Of a stretch of 64,000 nt of DNA, positions 54,718 through 62,869 are shown piece after piece. The translations under genes were made by a program, and so were the position numbers. Numbering within the stretch: position 1 is the first letter of the stretch; each line of letters opens with the position of its first letter. Origin of the DNA: Candidatus Caenarcanales bacterium (lineage in GTDB: Bacteria > Cyanobacteriota > Vampirovibrionia > LMEP-6097); the NCBI GenBank assembly GCA_013216135.1, contig JABSOS010000004.1, positions 205,939 through 269,938 of the forward strand, in the 5' to 3' direction. Under the pieces are notes generated by a model. It did no database searches. It was given only the letters and a program-made list of their open reading frames with translations, and was not told the origin of the DNA.

Positions 54718-56844
54718 CTAATCACCTTCTGATAATTCCTCTCGTAAAGCAATCAATTTTTCACTTTCTTCTAGCCATTGCTCTAAAAGTTCTTCATATA
54801 AATAATAGTCAGTACTAATATCCCCATCACCATTTACATCAAGGTTAGAAACATTATTATCAAAAAATTCTCTTATAGTTTCAGTTGATCCATCTAATTT
54901 TGTGTAGCTAAGATCAAGAATATTATTCGGTACACCAGTTGGGGGACTGTCAGCTGTATATTCTTTTAAATCTTCTCTACCATCAAAGCTAGATTTTAAT
55001 TGGAAAAAGTTTAGGGCAATATTTTTCCCAGCAGTGCCTCCAACTGATAAGTCAGTTAGGGTTGATATTAATCTAGATGCAGCTGTCATTTTTTTATAGA
55101 CATGTAAATAATTGTAAAAATCGTCGTTATCAACGCTATATTGCCATGTTGCTGGGTCATTTGCATCATAATTTGCAGAAAGTTGATTAGTGACGGAGCC
55201 AACTTTATTAAATTTCAACTCCAAATCTTCTATACTGTCACCAGTTGCAAATTCAAAGCCTAAGTCATAAAAATTATTAATTTCATCTGATTTTAACATT
55301 CGGTTTAATAATGTAATTTCATTTTCATCTAAAAGACCGTCACCGTCATCATCAAATAAACTAATAGCCTTATTTTGTTTAGCTACATTGTCAGGTAGTT
55401 CTATGATTGGTTTGAAAATATTATCAAAGACAGATTGATAATAGCCAAAATCCTCTGCATCAAAAACAAAGTCATTATTAATATCGAAATTATTATAATT
55501 AGGATTTGAATGAGATGTGCCTAAGCTTAAGTCTTTTAATAATTCTAATTTTGCAAAAGGTAAATTTTTAAGAGTTGTCTTCAGTTGTTCTTCTGTGATA
55601 ATATTTCTAGTCTCAACTTGGAGTTTTCCAAGCACTATTTTTGCTTTCTCTAAATCTGATATTTCTGAGAAACTAGTTAAAAAAGAGTTCTTTAGTGACT
55701 GGCTATAACTAGATTGTAAGGATTCATATATATCTATGTCATTAGAGTCAAGTTTTAAATCTCCATTAAGATCGAAGAAATTTGAGTAAAAACCACTCTG
55801 TTGCATTCTTGTAAGGTTTTGAATTTCAGATGCACTAATGACACCGTTACCATTGCTATCAATTTTGTCTTTTGCAGCAAGTCTTAATTCATTATCTCCA
55901 CTAATTACACCATCACCATTAAGGTCAAATTTGTTATCACTCTTTTCCTTTTCAAAATTATATTGTTTCAATAGATTATTTAAATCAGCGACTGTTATTT
56001 GACCATCACTATCATTGTCAAAATATAGATTGATAGAGTCTGTTATATTACTTAAATTAGGATCAGTATCATCAATAGTACCATCTGGATTTGTCGCTAG
56101 TGTATCGATTCTGTTCATCTTTATAAAGTGCTCTAAATTCCTGAGCGCAAACTTGCTGACATTAGAATTTTCAAAACCAAAATGTTTTCTTGTTACCTCA
56201 GCCTTCTCTGATTCTGCTTGCCAGTCCTCAAAGGTATCTTTATCAATTAAGCCAGACTCAGACTCGGGGTCATAGATTATTCTATTGATGTTTTCTTCGT
56301 CTAGTCCTTCCCCTCGTAGAAGAACTATTTCTTTATATTTTTCAATTTCGTCATTTCCAATTATGATATTTCCAGAACCGTCTGGACTTAAATCTAGTAT
56401 TTCAACTAACTCTAATTTATTTAATTTGTCTTCATTCAACTCTTCCCTATTTATGAAACTGTTAAATGCCTTTAAGCTATGTTGATAAATTTCAAGCTCA
56501 AATATAGATGTTGAACTACTATCAGAATCAAAACTATTTAGTTCTCTGGGATCAGTTGCGATATCATTTTCAATATCATCTTTGAAATTATTCAATTCTT
56601 GATAAGTTATAGATGAAACATTTGAGAAAGAAAGATTACCCCTAAAGTCCAAAATAGCGTTACCTGTATCATCATTACGCTCAAGATCGTTTGATGGTAA
56701 ATCTATCATTGAGATTAAATTACCTATAGAAGTTTTTTCTTCGTCGGTAAGTCTTCTACTGAATGTGTCAATCATCTCCTTCGCCAATTCTGAAGCAGAT
56801 AATTGCAGTGAGTTTACATCATTAATGTTAAAACTGAAAGACAT
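54718..56844 (-). CDS. EF-hand-repeat calcium-binding protein
   Basis: The 708-aa acidic protein carries about seven DxDxDG-type EF-hand/dockerin-like loops. They lie near residues 276, 307, 328, 358, 454, 498 and 669, for example DNDSDGQITVAD, DLNGDGVISGDN, DDDGDGLLDENE and DVNGDGDIST. Helical segments lie between them. No signal peptide or membrane helix is seen, so it is cytoplasmic or exported by a signal-independent route. A Pho-box-like repeat and a GATAAT lie 26-58 bp before the ATG. It is a lineage-specific architecture; calcium binding is predicted from the loops only. Confidence 0.82.
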   Translation of the reverse strand: MSFSFNINDVNSLQLSASELAKEMIDTFSRRLTDEEKTSIGNLISMIDLPSNDLERNDDTGNAILDFRGNLSFSNVSSITYQELNNFKDDIENDIATDPRELNSFDSDSSSTSIFELEIYQHSLKAFNSFINREELNEDKLNKLELVEILDLSPDGSGNIIIGNDEIEKYKEIVLLRGEGLDEENINRIIYDPESESGLIDKDTFEDWQAESEKAEVTRKHFGFENSNVSKFALRNLEHFIKMNRIDTLATNPDGTIDDTDPNLSNITDSINLYFDNDSDGQITVADLNNLLKQYNFEKEKSDNKFDLNGDGVISGDNELRLAAKDKIDSNGNGVISASEIQNLTRMQQSGFYSNFFDLNGDLKLDSNDIDIYESLQSSYSQSLKNSFLTSFSEISDLEKAKIVLGKLQVETRNIITEEQLKTTLKNLPFAKLELLKDLSLGTSHSNPNYNNFDINNDFVFDAEDFGYYQSVFDNIFKPIIELPDNVAKQNKAISLFDDDGDGLLDENEITLLNRMLKSDEINNFYDLGFEFATGDSIEDLELKFNKVGSVTNQLSANYDANDPATWQYSVDNDDFYNYLHVYKKMTAASRLISTLTDLSVGGTAGKNIALNFFQLKSSFDGREDLKEYTADSPPTGVPNNILDLSYTKLDGSTETIREFFDNNVSNLDVNGDGDISTDYYLYEELLEQWLEESEKLIALREELSEGD

Positions 56845-56883
56845 CTAACCAAAATCTCCGTTACCTTATATTATCGGGTATTT

Positions 56884-56902
56884 ACGTTAAATTGAGGTTA
56901 AG
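56884..56902 (-). promoter_or_regulatory. Pho-box-like tandem repeat before the EF-hand gene
   Basis: On the minus strand this reads CTTAACCT-CAA-TTTAACGT. GATAAT follows eight bases after the second copy, as in PhoB-activated promoters, and the ATG is 40 bp downstream of the box. Confidence 0.6.
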
Positions 56903-56905
56903 GTT

Positions 56906-58198
56906 TTAGGCTGTTTGGGCTAGCTTTTCATGAAGATATGGTGTTAAAACTTCAGGTATTTCGAAGCTTCCGTTTTCATTTTGGTAATTTTCCATTATTG
57001 CAGCTAGAGTTCTACCGATAGCAAGACCAGATCCGTTAATCGTATGTAATAACTCATTTTTAGATTTCTTCGGATTTTGAGGGTTTGGTCTTTTAAATCT
57101 AATCTGTGCTCTTCTTGCTTGGAAGTCACTGAACCAGCTACAGCTACTAATCTCTCTATACCTATTCTGGCTTGGGAACCAAACCTCTAAGTCGTAACAT
57201 CTTGTAGCACTGAAACCTAAGTCACCTGAACATAGTTGAACTTTCCTGTAAGGTAAGTTTAAGGCTTGAAGAATTGACTCAGCATTTAGAGTTAATCTTT
57301 CATGCTCGGCTTCTGCATCCTCTGCTTTACATATAGTTACCAGTTCAACTTTGTTGAATTGATGTTGACGAATAATACCCCTAGTATCTCTTCCAGCTGA
57401 GCCTGCTTCGGATCTAAAACAAGGGGTAAAAGCTGTTAATCGTAGTGGTAATGATTCTTCTGGGATTATTTCATCTCTAAAGAGATTTGTTAATGGTACT
57501 TCTGCTGTTGGGATTAGATATAAATCTTCATTTTCAAGCTTGAAAACATCTTCTTTGAATTTAGGAAACTGGCCTGTTCCATAAAGAGATTCAGAGTTGT
57601 TTATTACAGGTAAATTGAATTCTTGATGCCCATTTTCAGAAGCTTTATCTAACATAAAATTCATCAAGGCTCTTTCTAGTTTAGCTGCAATACCAGCCAT
57701 AACAGTAAAACGACTTTTAGCTAGTTTTACTCCTCTTTCAAAATCAAAGACTTTTAATTTATCACCAATTTCATGGTGCTCTAGTGGAGTGAAATCAAAT
57801 TCTCTTTTTTCTCCCCATTCTAGAATGAATTTATTATCTTCTTCGTCCTTACCTCGAGGGGTACAAGAGCTAGGGGTGTTTGGTAATTCTAATAATAATT
57901 TTTTTTGCTCTTCTGAAAATATGGGTTCAAGTTCTGAGATTTCTTTTAGATTATCTTTAATAGTATTTAGCTGTTTTAATTCTTCTTCAGCGTCTTCACC
58001 TTTTGCTTTTTTTTGACCAACTAATTTGCTTAATTTGTTTCTTTCTGCTTCCAGTGTTTCTTTCTCTGAGAGCTTCTTACGCCATTTTTCATCTACTTCT
58101 AAAATTTGATCAATAACATTAATGAATTCTAAATTTCTATAAGAAAGTAATTCTTTTATTAAATCTGGTTCTTGGCGTATTTTTTTGATGTCTAGCAT
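56906..58198 (-). CDS. serS: serine-tRNA ligase
   Basis: The 430-aa class II synthetase has the N-terminal coiled-coil arm (about 1-110, MLDIKKIRQEPDLIKELL), motif 2 (FRSEAGSAGRDTRGIIRQHQ) and motif 3 (NGSGLAIGRTLAAIMENYQ). It charges tRNA-Ser and, for selenocysteine users, tRNA-Sec. The start is fixed by the conserved N-terminus. It is divergent from rsmE with only 19 bp between the start codons, so promoters must overlap coding sequence. Confidence 0.97.
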   Translation of the reverse strand: MLDIKKIRQEPDLIKELLSYRNLEFINVIDQILEVDEKWRKKLSEKETLEAERNKLSKLVGQKKAKGEDAEEELKQLNTIKDNLKEISELEPIFSEEQKKLLLELPNTPSSCTPRGKDEEDNKFILEWGEKREFDFTPLEHHEIGDKLKVFDFERGVKLAKSRFTVMAGIAAKLERALMNFMLDKASENGHQEFNLPVINNSESLYGTGQFPKFKEDVFKLENEDLYLIPTAEVPLTNLFRDEIIPEESLPLRLTAFTPCFRSEAGSAGRDTRGIIRQHQFNKVELVTICKAEDAEAEHERLTLNAESILQALNLPYRKVQLCSGDLGFSATRCYDLEVWFPSQNRYREISSCSWFSDFQARRAQIRFKRPNPQNPKKSKNELLHTINGSGLAIGRTLAAIMENYQNENGSFEIPEVLTPYLHEKLAQTA

Positions 58199-58217
58199 AG
58201 TAATATATCTCTTGTAT

Positions 58218-59024
58218 ATGGTTAGGAATTATCGATTTGCTGTTAGTAACGAAGACGATACTATAGATTTATCGAATAAGATTATAACAGTCAGAAAGCA
58301 AAATTTAATACATCAGTTAGTAAAAGTTCTCCGCCTTAATCAAAACTCTAAGGAGAAGATTGAGCTTATTGATGGTAAATCTAAGAATATTTATGAAGTG
58401 AAGATAAAATCCGAGATCCCCCCAGATACATATATAAAACAGGTAGACTTTGCTATAGAAAGTGTAATGGAATCAAACCGTGAATTAAATCAGTATATTA
58501 AATTTTATATTCCGATTATAAAGAGTGAGAATTTTGAGTTAATGTTAAGAAAGCTCTGTGAGCTTGGGGTTCAGGAGTTTACTCCAGTATTTTTTAGCCG
58601 AAGCCAGAAGAAATATTTGAGAAAAATGAAAACGAATGCATATATTGAACGTTTACATAAAATTATTGAATCAGCGACAGAACAGTGTGAGGGAGCAGTA
58701 TTTCCTAAGTTAAACCCTATTATTAGCTTTGATGAATTTACTTTGCAAATTGCAGATGAAAAAAAATTAGCTGCGTTTGATGGCTATAAAATCTTTGCAT
58801 CTGAAAAACTGTCAGGAGTTGATGATTCTAAATACAATCTTGATTGTGTGAGTAACACGTTAGGTAAAGATTTATGCTTACTTGTTGGACCAGAAGGTGG
58901 TCTTACTGAGTCTGAAGTTGATACCTTAAAGATTTATGAATTTATAGACGTTAGTCTTGGGAAAAGAATCTTAAAAGCAGAAACTGCTGCTATTGTCCTT
59001 TTTAGTAGGCTTTTTGTTAATTAA
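58218..59024 (+). CDS. rsmE: 16S rRNA m3U1498 methyltransferase RsmE
   Basis: The 268-aa SPOUT methyltransferase has the family's trefoil-knot signature near the C-terminus: LLVGPEGGLTESEVDTLK and LGKRILKAETAAIVLFSRL. IESATEQCEGAVFPKL lies in the middle. It methylates U1498 of 16S rRNA. I chose ATG 58218 (MVRNYRFAV); a longer frame from 58185 runs into serS and adds non-conserved residues. It converges with guaB3, leaving 5 bp between stops. Confidence 0.92.
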   Translation: MVRNYRFAVSNEDDTIDLSNKIITVRKQNLIHQLVKVLRLNQNSKEKIELIDGKSKNIYEVKIKSEIPPDTYIKQVDFAIESVMESNRELNQYIKFYIPIIKSENFELMLRKLCELGVQEFTPVFFSRSQKKYLRKMKTNAYIERLHKIIESATEQCEGAVFPKLNPIISFDEFTLQIADEKKLAAFDGYKIFASEKLSGVDDSKYNLDCVSNTLGKDLCLLVGPEGGLTESEVDTLKIYEFIDVSLGKRILKAETAAIVLFSRLFVN

Positions 59025-59029
59025 TTTAT

Positions 59030-60247
59030 TTATCTAGCCATACCAAGTTTTTGTGCTTTCTGGTAAACCTTACCTTCGGACAATATGCTAGGCGCAATGC
59101 AGACTTCAACTTCTTGCATCTCTTTTAAATTAGCTGCACCTAAAGTTGCCATCGAAGTTTTAAGAGCACCTACTAGATTCTGACTACCATCATCCAGCTT
59201 AGCTGGTCCGTGCAATAATTCTTTAGTAGAACATTCACTACCTACTTCGATTCTAGTCCCTCTTGGTAGTACTGGACTTGGTGTTGCCATTCCCCAGTGG
59301 AAGCCTCTTCCAGGAGCTTCTTTTGTTCTGGCAAAAGGTGAGCCAATCATAACTCCATCAGCACCACAAGCAATAGCCTTACAAATATCACCACCTACAG
59401 CCATACCACCATCACCAATGATTGGGATATATTTTCCAGTTTTCTTGAAATATTCTATTTGGGCTGCTTTGCAGTCAGCAATTGAAGTTGCCATAGGAAC
59501 TCCGATTCCTAAAACACCTCTAGATGTACAAGCTGCTCCAGGACCGATTCCGATTAATAAACCAGAAATCCCAGTATCCATTAATTTAAGAGCTACATTA
59601 TAATCTGTACAGTTACCTACTAAAACAGGTACTTTTCTCTTCGCACAGAATTCTTTTAAATCTAGAACTGAGTCTGGGTTTGCTTCTACTTTAGATTCTA
59701 AAGATTGGTGCTCTAAGCCTACTACAGTAACCTGAACGAAAATCATGTCTACTCCAGCATCTTCTAAGATTGGAGCGTAGTGATTAGCGTTGAATGGAGC
59801 TACAGCAACTGCTGCTATAGAGCCAGAGTCTTTAATTTTTTTAATAGCTTTAAAGATAAGCTCATCTTTAATAGGCTCTTGATAAACCTTTTGCATTAAA
59901 TCTACGTATTCATCTCTTGAGCACTTTGCGATTTGATCAAGAATTTCTTCATAGTTTTCATAACGAGTATAAATTCCTTGAAGGTTTAAAACTGGAAGTG
60001 CGCCATTTTTATAAATTTCAGCAGCATTATCAGGGCTAACCACTGAATCCATGGCACTTGCGATAATAGGACTTTCTAACTTAATGCCACCGATTTGCCA
60101 GCTAGCGTCACATAACTCGATATCAAGCGTATTACCGTTAGGGACTAAAGAAATTTCATCGAAGCCATAAGCTCTTCTAGCTTTTTTAGCTCTGCCGATG
60201 CTGATATATTCTTGTTCTAAGTTTGTTTCTTCAAGTATATTGTTCAT
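59030..60247 (-). CDS. guaB3: GuaB3-family IMP dehydrogenase-related protein
   Basis: The 405-aa protein matches the GuaB3 family of IMP dehydrogenases without CBS domains, typical of Cyanobacteria and Actinobacteria. Motifs are PIIASAMDSVVSPD, ISGLLIGIGPGAACTSRGV with the catalytic Cys, GIGVPMATSIADCKAAQ and IIGDGGMAVGGDICKAIACG. It probably makes XMP from IMP for GuaA. AAGGAAGG lies before the ATG at 60247, which I prefer to the in-frame ATG at 60274 that would overlap guaA. guaA is 17 bp upstream, so they form a GMP-synthesis operon. Confidence 0.93.
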   Translation of the reverse strand: MNNILEETNLEQEYISIGRAKKARRAYGFDEISLVPNGNTLDIELCDASWQIGGIKLESPIIASAMDSVVSPDNAAEIYKNGALPVLNLQGIYTRYENYEEILDQIAKCSRDEYVDLMQKVYQEPIKDELIFKAIKKIKDSGSIAAVAVAPFNANHYAPILEDAGVDMIFVQVTVVGLEHQSLESKVEANPDSVLDLKEFCAKRKVPVLVGNCTDYNVALKLMDTGISGLLIGIGPGAACTSRGVLGIGVPMATSIADCKAAQIEYFKKTGKYIPIIGDGGMAVGGDICKAIACGADGVMIGSPFARTKEAPGRGFHWGMATPSPVLPRGTRIEVGSECSTKELLHGPAKLDDGSQNLVGALKTSMATLGAANLKEMQEVEVCIAPSILSEGKVYQKAQKLGMAR

Positions 60248-60264
60248 GATTACTGCCTTCCTTT

Positions 60265-61866
60265 TTATTCCCATTCTATGGTTGCTGGTGGTTTACTCGT
60301 TATGTCGTAAACTACTCTATTAACTTCTTCAACTTCATTTACAATTCGGTTACTAATAGTACCTAAAAGGTCGTAAGGAAGCTTAGCCCAGTCAGCTGTC
60401 ATGGCATCCTCGCTGGTAACCGCTCTTAAAACTATTGGGTGAGCATAGGTTCTTTTATCACCCATAACTCCTACAGATTTAACTGGTAATAATGCAGTTA
60501 AAATTTGCCAAACATCATCGTACATCCCAGCTCTTTCAAGCTCTTCTCTAACTATGTAGTCAGCATCTGCAACAGTTTTGATTTTAGTTTCTGTAATTTC
60601 TCCTAAGACTCTAATCGCAAGACCTGGTCCAGGAAAAGGATGTCTCCTGATTATATGTTCTGGTAATTCTAGTTCGCGAGCGACTTCTCTAACTTCATCT
60701 TTAAATAAAGTATTCAATGGTTCAATTAATTTGAAGGATAAATCTTCAGGAAGTCCACCTACATTATGATGTGATTTAATGCTGGCAGCTACTCTCTTAC
60801 CGGTTTTAGGGTCAATTCTTACTCCAGCTGATTCTATTAAGTCTGAATAAAGTGTTCCTTGAGCTAAAAATTCGATTTTTTCTTCTAGTTTAAGTTTTTC
60901 AGCTTCAGTTTCAAAACTAGTAATAAACTCTCTACCTATGATTTTTCTTTTTTGCTCTGGTTCAGAAACTCCTGAAAGAGCGTCCAGGAATTGTTTTTTA
61001 GCGTCAACGTATTTAACATTGATATGAAAATCATCAGCAAAGGTTTGCATTAACTCTTCAGGTTCATTTTTTCTCATGAAACCGTGATCAATAAACATAC
61101 AGATTAACTGGTCGCCAATGGCTTTATGAAGTAAGAAAGCAAGTGTCGAACTATCCACGCCACCAGATAAAGCTAGTAAGACTTTTTTATTACCTACTGT
61201 ATCTCTTATTTTGTTAACTTCGCTTTCTATGAAGCAATGCATATCCCAGCTTTGCTCACATTTACAGATATTTAGAACGAAGTTATTAATAATTTCATCA
61301 CCCATTTCTGTATGAGTAACTTCTGGGTGAAACTGAAGACCATAGATTTTCTTTTCAGTATCTTCTATTGCTGCTACAGCAGTATTACTAGTAGAAGCAC
61401 TAATAGCAAAACTAGATTTAGCACTGATTTCATTTACATAATCACAATGGCTCATCCATACAGATGGGCTAGCCTTACTAAGTTTATAAAAGATGGATTT
61501 ATCATCATTAAAGGATTCTTGGTTAATCGCTAAATCAGCTCTACCGTATTCTCTTTTATTACTTCTAGCTACTTCAGATCCATGGTGGTTAGCAAGTAGC
61601 TGCATACCGTAGCAAATTCCTAATATCGGTATATCTAACTCTAAAATATCTGGGTGGCACATCAGAGCTTCTTCATCATAGATGCTATTAGGTCCACCTG
61701 ACAAAATGACGCCTTTTAGGGCGCCATTTTCTAAATCTTTTTTAATTTCTTCTATTCCGTGGTCGAATGATCGTACTTCACTATAAACCTTGAGTTTGCG
61801 AATTCGCTTGGCTATGAGTTCGGTATACTGAGAGCCAAAGTCTAAAATGAGTATTTTTTCTACCAT
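60265..61866 (-). CDS. guaA: GMP synthase (glutamine-hydrolysing)
   Basis: GuaA aminates XMP to GMP. The 533-aa protein has the N-terminal glutamine amidotransferase domain ([14 protein letters not shown] with the nucleophilic Cys, [13 protein letters not shown]), the ATP-pyrophosphatase P-loop ([17 protein letters not shown]) and the C-terminal dimerisation domain ending [15 protein letters not shown] lies five bases before the ATG. It is followed by guaB3 after 17 bp. Confidence 0.97.
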   Translation of the reverse strand: MVEKILILDFGSQYTELIAKRIRKLKVYSEVRSFDHGIEEIKKDLENGALKGVILSGGPNSIYDEEALMCHPDILELDIPILGICYGMQLLANHHGSEVARSNKREYGRADLAINQESFNDDKSIFYKLSKASPSVWMSHCDYVNEISAKSSFAISASTSNTAVAAIEDTEKKIYGLQFHPEVTHTEMGDEIINNFVLNICKCEQSWDMHCFIESEVNKIRDTVGNKKVLLALSGGVDSSTLAFLLHKAIGDQLICMFIDHGFMRKNEPEELMQTFADDFHINVKYVDAKKQFLDALSGVSEPEQKRKIIGREFITSFETEAEKLKLEEKIEFLAQGTLYSDLIESAGVRIDPKTGKRVAASIKSHHNVGGLPEDLSFKLIEPLNTLFKDEVREVARELELPEHIIRRHPFPGPGLAIRVLGEITETKIKTVADADYIVREELERAGMYDDVWQILTALLPVKSVGVMGDKRTYAHPIVLRAVTSEDAMTADWAKLPYDLLGTISNRIVNEVEEVNRVVYDITSKPPATIEWE

Positions 61867-61977
61867 TACTTCCTTAACTACATTCTCGGTCGGCTGAAAA
61901 TGTTGAATGACATTCTAGCGAAATTTATATCAAAAGTAAAGGATAAATATAAAAAATTGAATGTTTTTTACAAACGT

Positions 61978-62010
61978 AAAAAAGAGCAGATTTTACTCTG
62001 CTCTTTTTTA
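61978..62010. terminator. bidirectional Rho-independent terminator
   Basis: AAAGAGCAGA-TTTTAC-TCTGCTCTTT with A runs before it and T runs after it forms a perfect stem and can terminate in both directions. It lies between guaA and the 178-aa gene and serves the minus-strand transcript from 62742. Confidence 0.85.
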
Positions 62011-62072
62011 ACTTGGGGTTGTGGAGGCATTTCTGCCAATAGAATTTAAAAAACTTTCACATCCCTATAAAG

Positions 62073-62185
62073 ACTAGCTTGCTTGCTAGTGTTTTAATAG
62101 TGACTACTTTCAAGTAGTCTGAATAAATATTGAATTTATTAGTTACTTTTTTAAGAAAAGAGAGAGGGGCGAACCCCTCCTCTTT
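62073..62185 (-). other. four consecutive hairpins after the 178-aa gene
   Basis: Perfect or near-perfect stems follow one another: ACTAGC/GCTAGT (62073-62090), GACTACTT/AAGTAGTC (62102-62119), AATAAAT/ATTTATT (62122-62140) and a 12-pair stem AAAGAG...CTCTTT with one bulge (62157-62185). On the minus strand the last has a UUCG loop and is followed by TCTCTCTTTTCTT, so it is probably a terminator. The rest may be a structured 3' UTR or small RNA. Confidence 0.55.
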
Positions 62186-62205
62186 AAATATCATACTAAG
62201 AGAGA

Positions 62206-62742
62206 TTATACTTTCGCGAAGTCGTTTACTTCTTTTCTTAGAGTTTTCTCTGAGTTGATCTCTCCGTTCCAAGCTTGCTCCTCGATTCTTAATTCACCAA
62301 GTAAAGCTCTTGCTTGATAAAGTAACTGTCTTAATGCATCTTGCTCAAGTTCATCTCCACCTTCAATGTGACTCATTTCATCAAGACCTGCGTCAATTGC
62401 ATTCATAAAGTGAACTGTATCCTCATTATTTAAGGCTTCAGTATATATAAAACCAATTGAATCTTGAGAAGGAGTGACACCATTTGCTGTGTTAACAACG
62501 TTACCTGAACTATCTGTTTCTACAAGATCAATGTCCCCAGTTGTATCATTGAATACCAAACTTGCATTATTACCTGCTGTAGCTGGTGCAATATCAAAAC
62601 CTAAAACTTCAGTTTTAGTCTGAGTTCCACCACCCAAGATTGCATTTTGTAACTCACCTTCAAGTAAACTAATTACTTGCTGTTGAGCATCGATTTTTGA
62701 CCTGATTTTAGCTAACACCGTAGCTGGATTAATTGCTGACAT
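62206..62742 (-). CDS. hypothetical protein, probably well expressed (178 aa)
   Basis: I do not recognise this protein. It has helices at both ends (ATVLAKIRSKIDAQQQVISLL and LRQLLYQARALLGELRIEE) around a polar beta-rich, Gly/Thr/Asn-rich middle (about 35-95). There is no signal peptide. A near-perfect Shine-Dalgarno sequence (GGAGGT) sits eight bases before the ATG and strong terminators follow, which suggests high expression, for example of a structural or secreted protein. A TTAA tandem repeat lies upstream. Confidence 0.75.
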   Translation of the reverse strand: MSAINPATVLAKIRSKIDAQQQVISLLEGELQNAILGGGTQTKTEVLGFDIAPATAGNNASLVFNDTTGDIDLVETDSSGNVVNTANGVTPSQDSIGFIYTEALNNEDTVHFMNAIDAGLDEMSHIEGGDELEQDALRQLLYQARALLGELRIEEQAWNGEINSEKTLRKEVNDFAKV

Positions 62743-62826
62743 TTTTTTACCTCCACTGTTTTAAAATATCTAGTTAATTTGTCTGTGTTGTTTGTTGATA
62801 ACAACTGAATTAAATATATTACATGA

Positions 62827-62845
62827 AGATTAATGAATAGTTAAG
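62827..62845 (-). promoter_or_regulatory. tandem TTAA repeat before the 178-aa gene
   Basis: On the minus strand this reads CTTAACTA-TTC-ATTAATCT at an 11-bp period, with TATATT eight bases after the second copy. The leader to the ATG is about 70 nt. The second copy is a weak match. Confidence 0.4.
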
Positions 62846-62869
62846 GATCATAAAAAATGTAAAAAAAAT

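Noticed and set aside
62057-62272. 71-aa minus-strand frame overlapping the end of the 178-aa gene
   Set aside because: It runs through the hairpin cluster, is out of frame with the real gene and has no ribosome-binding site.
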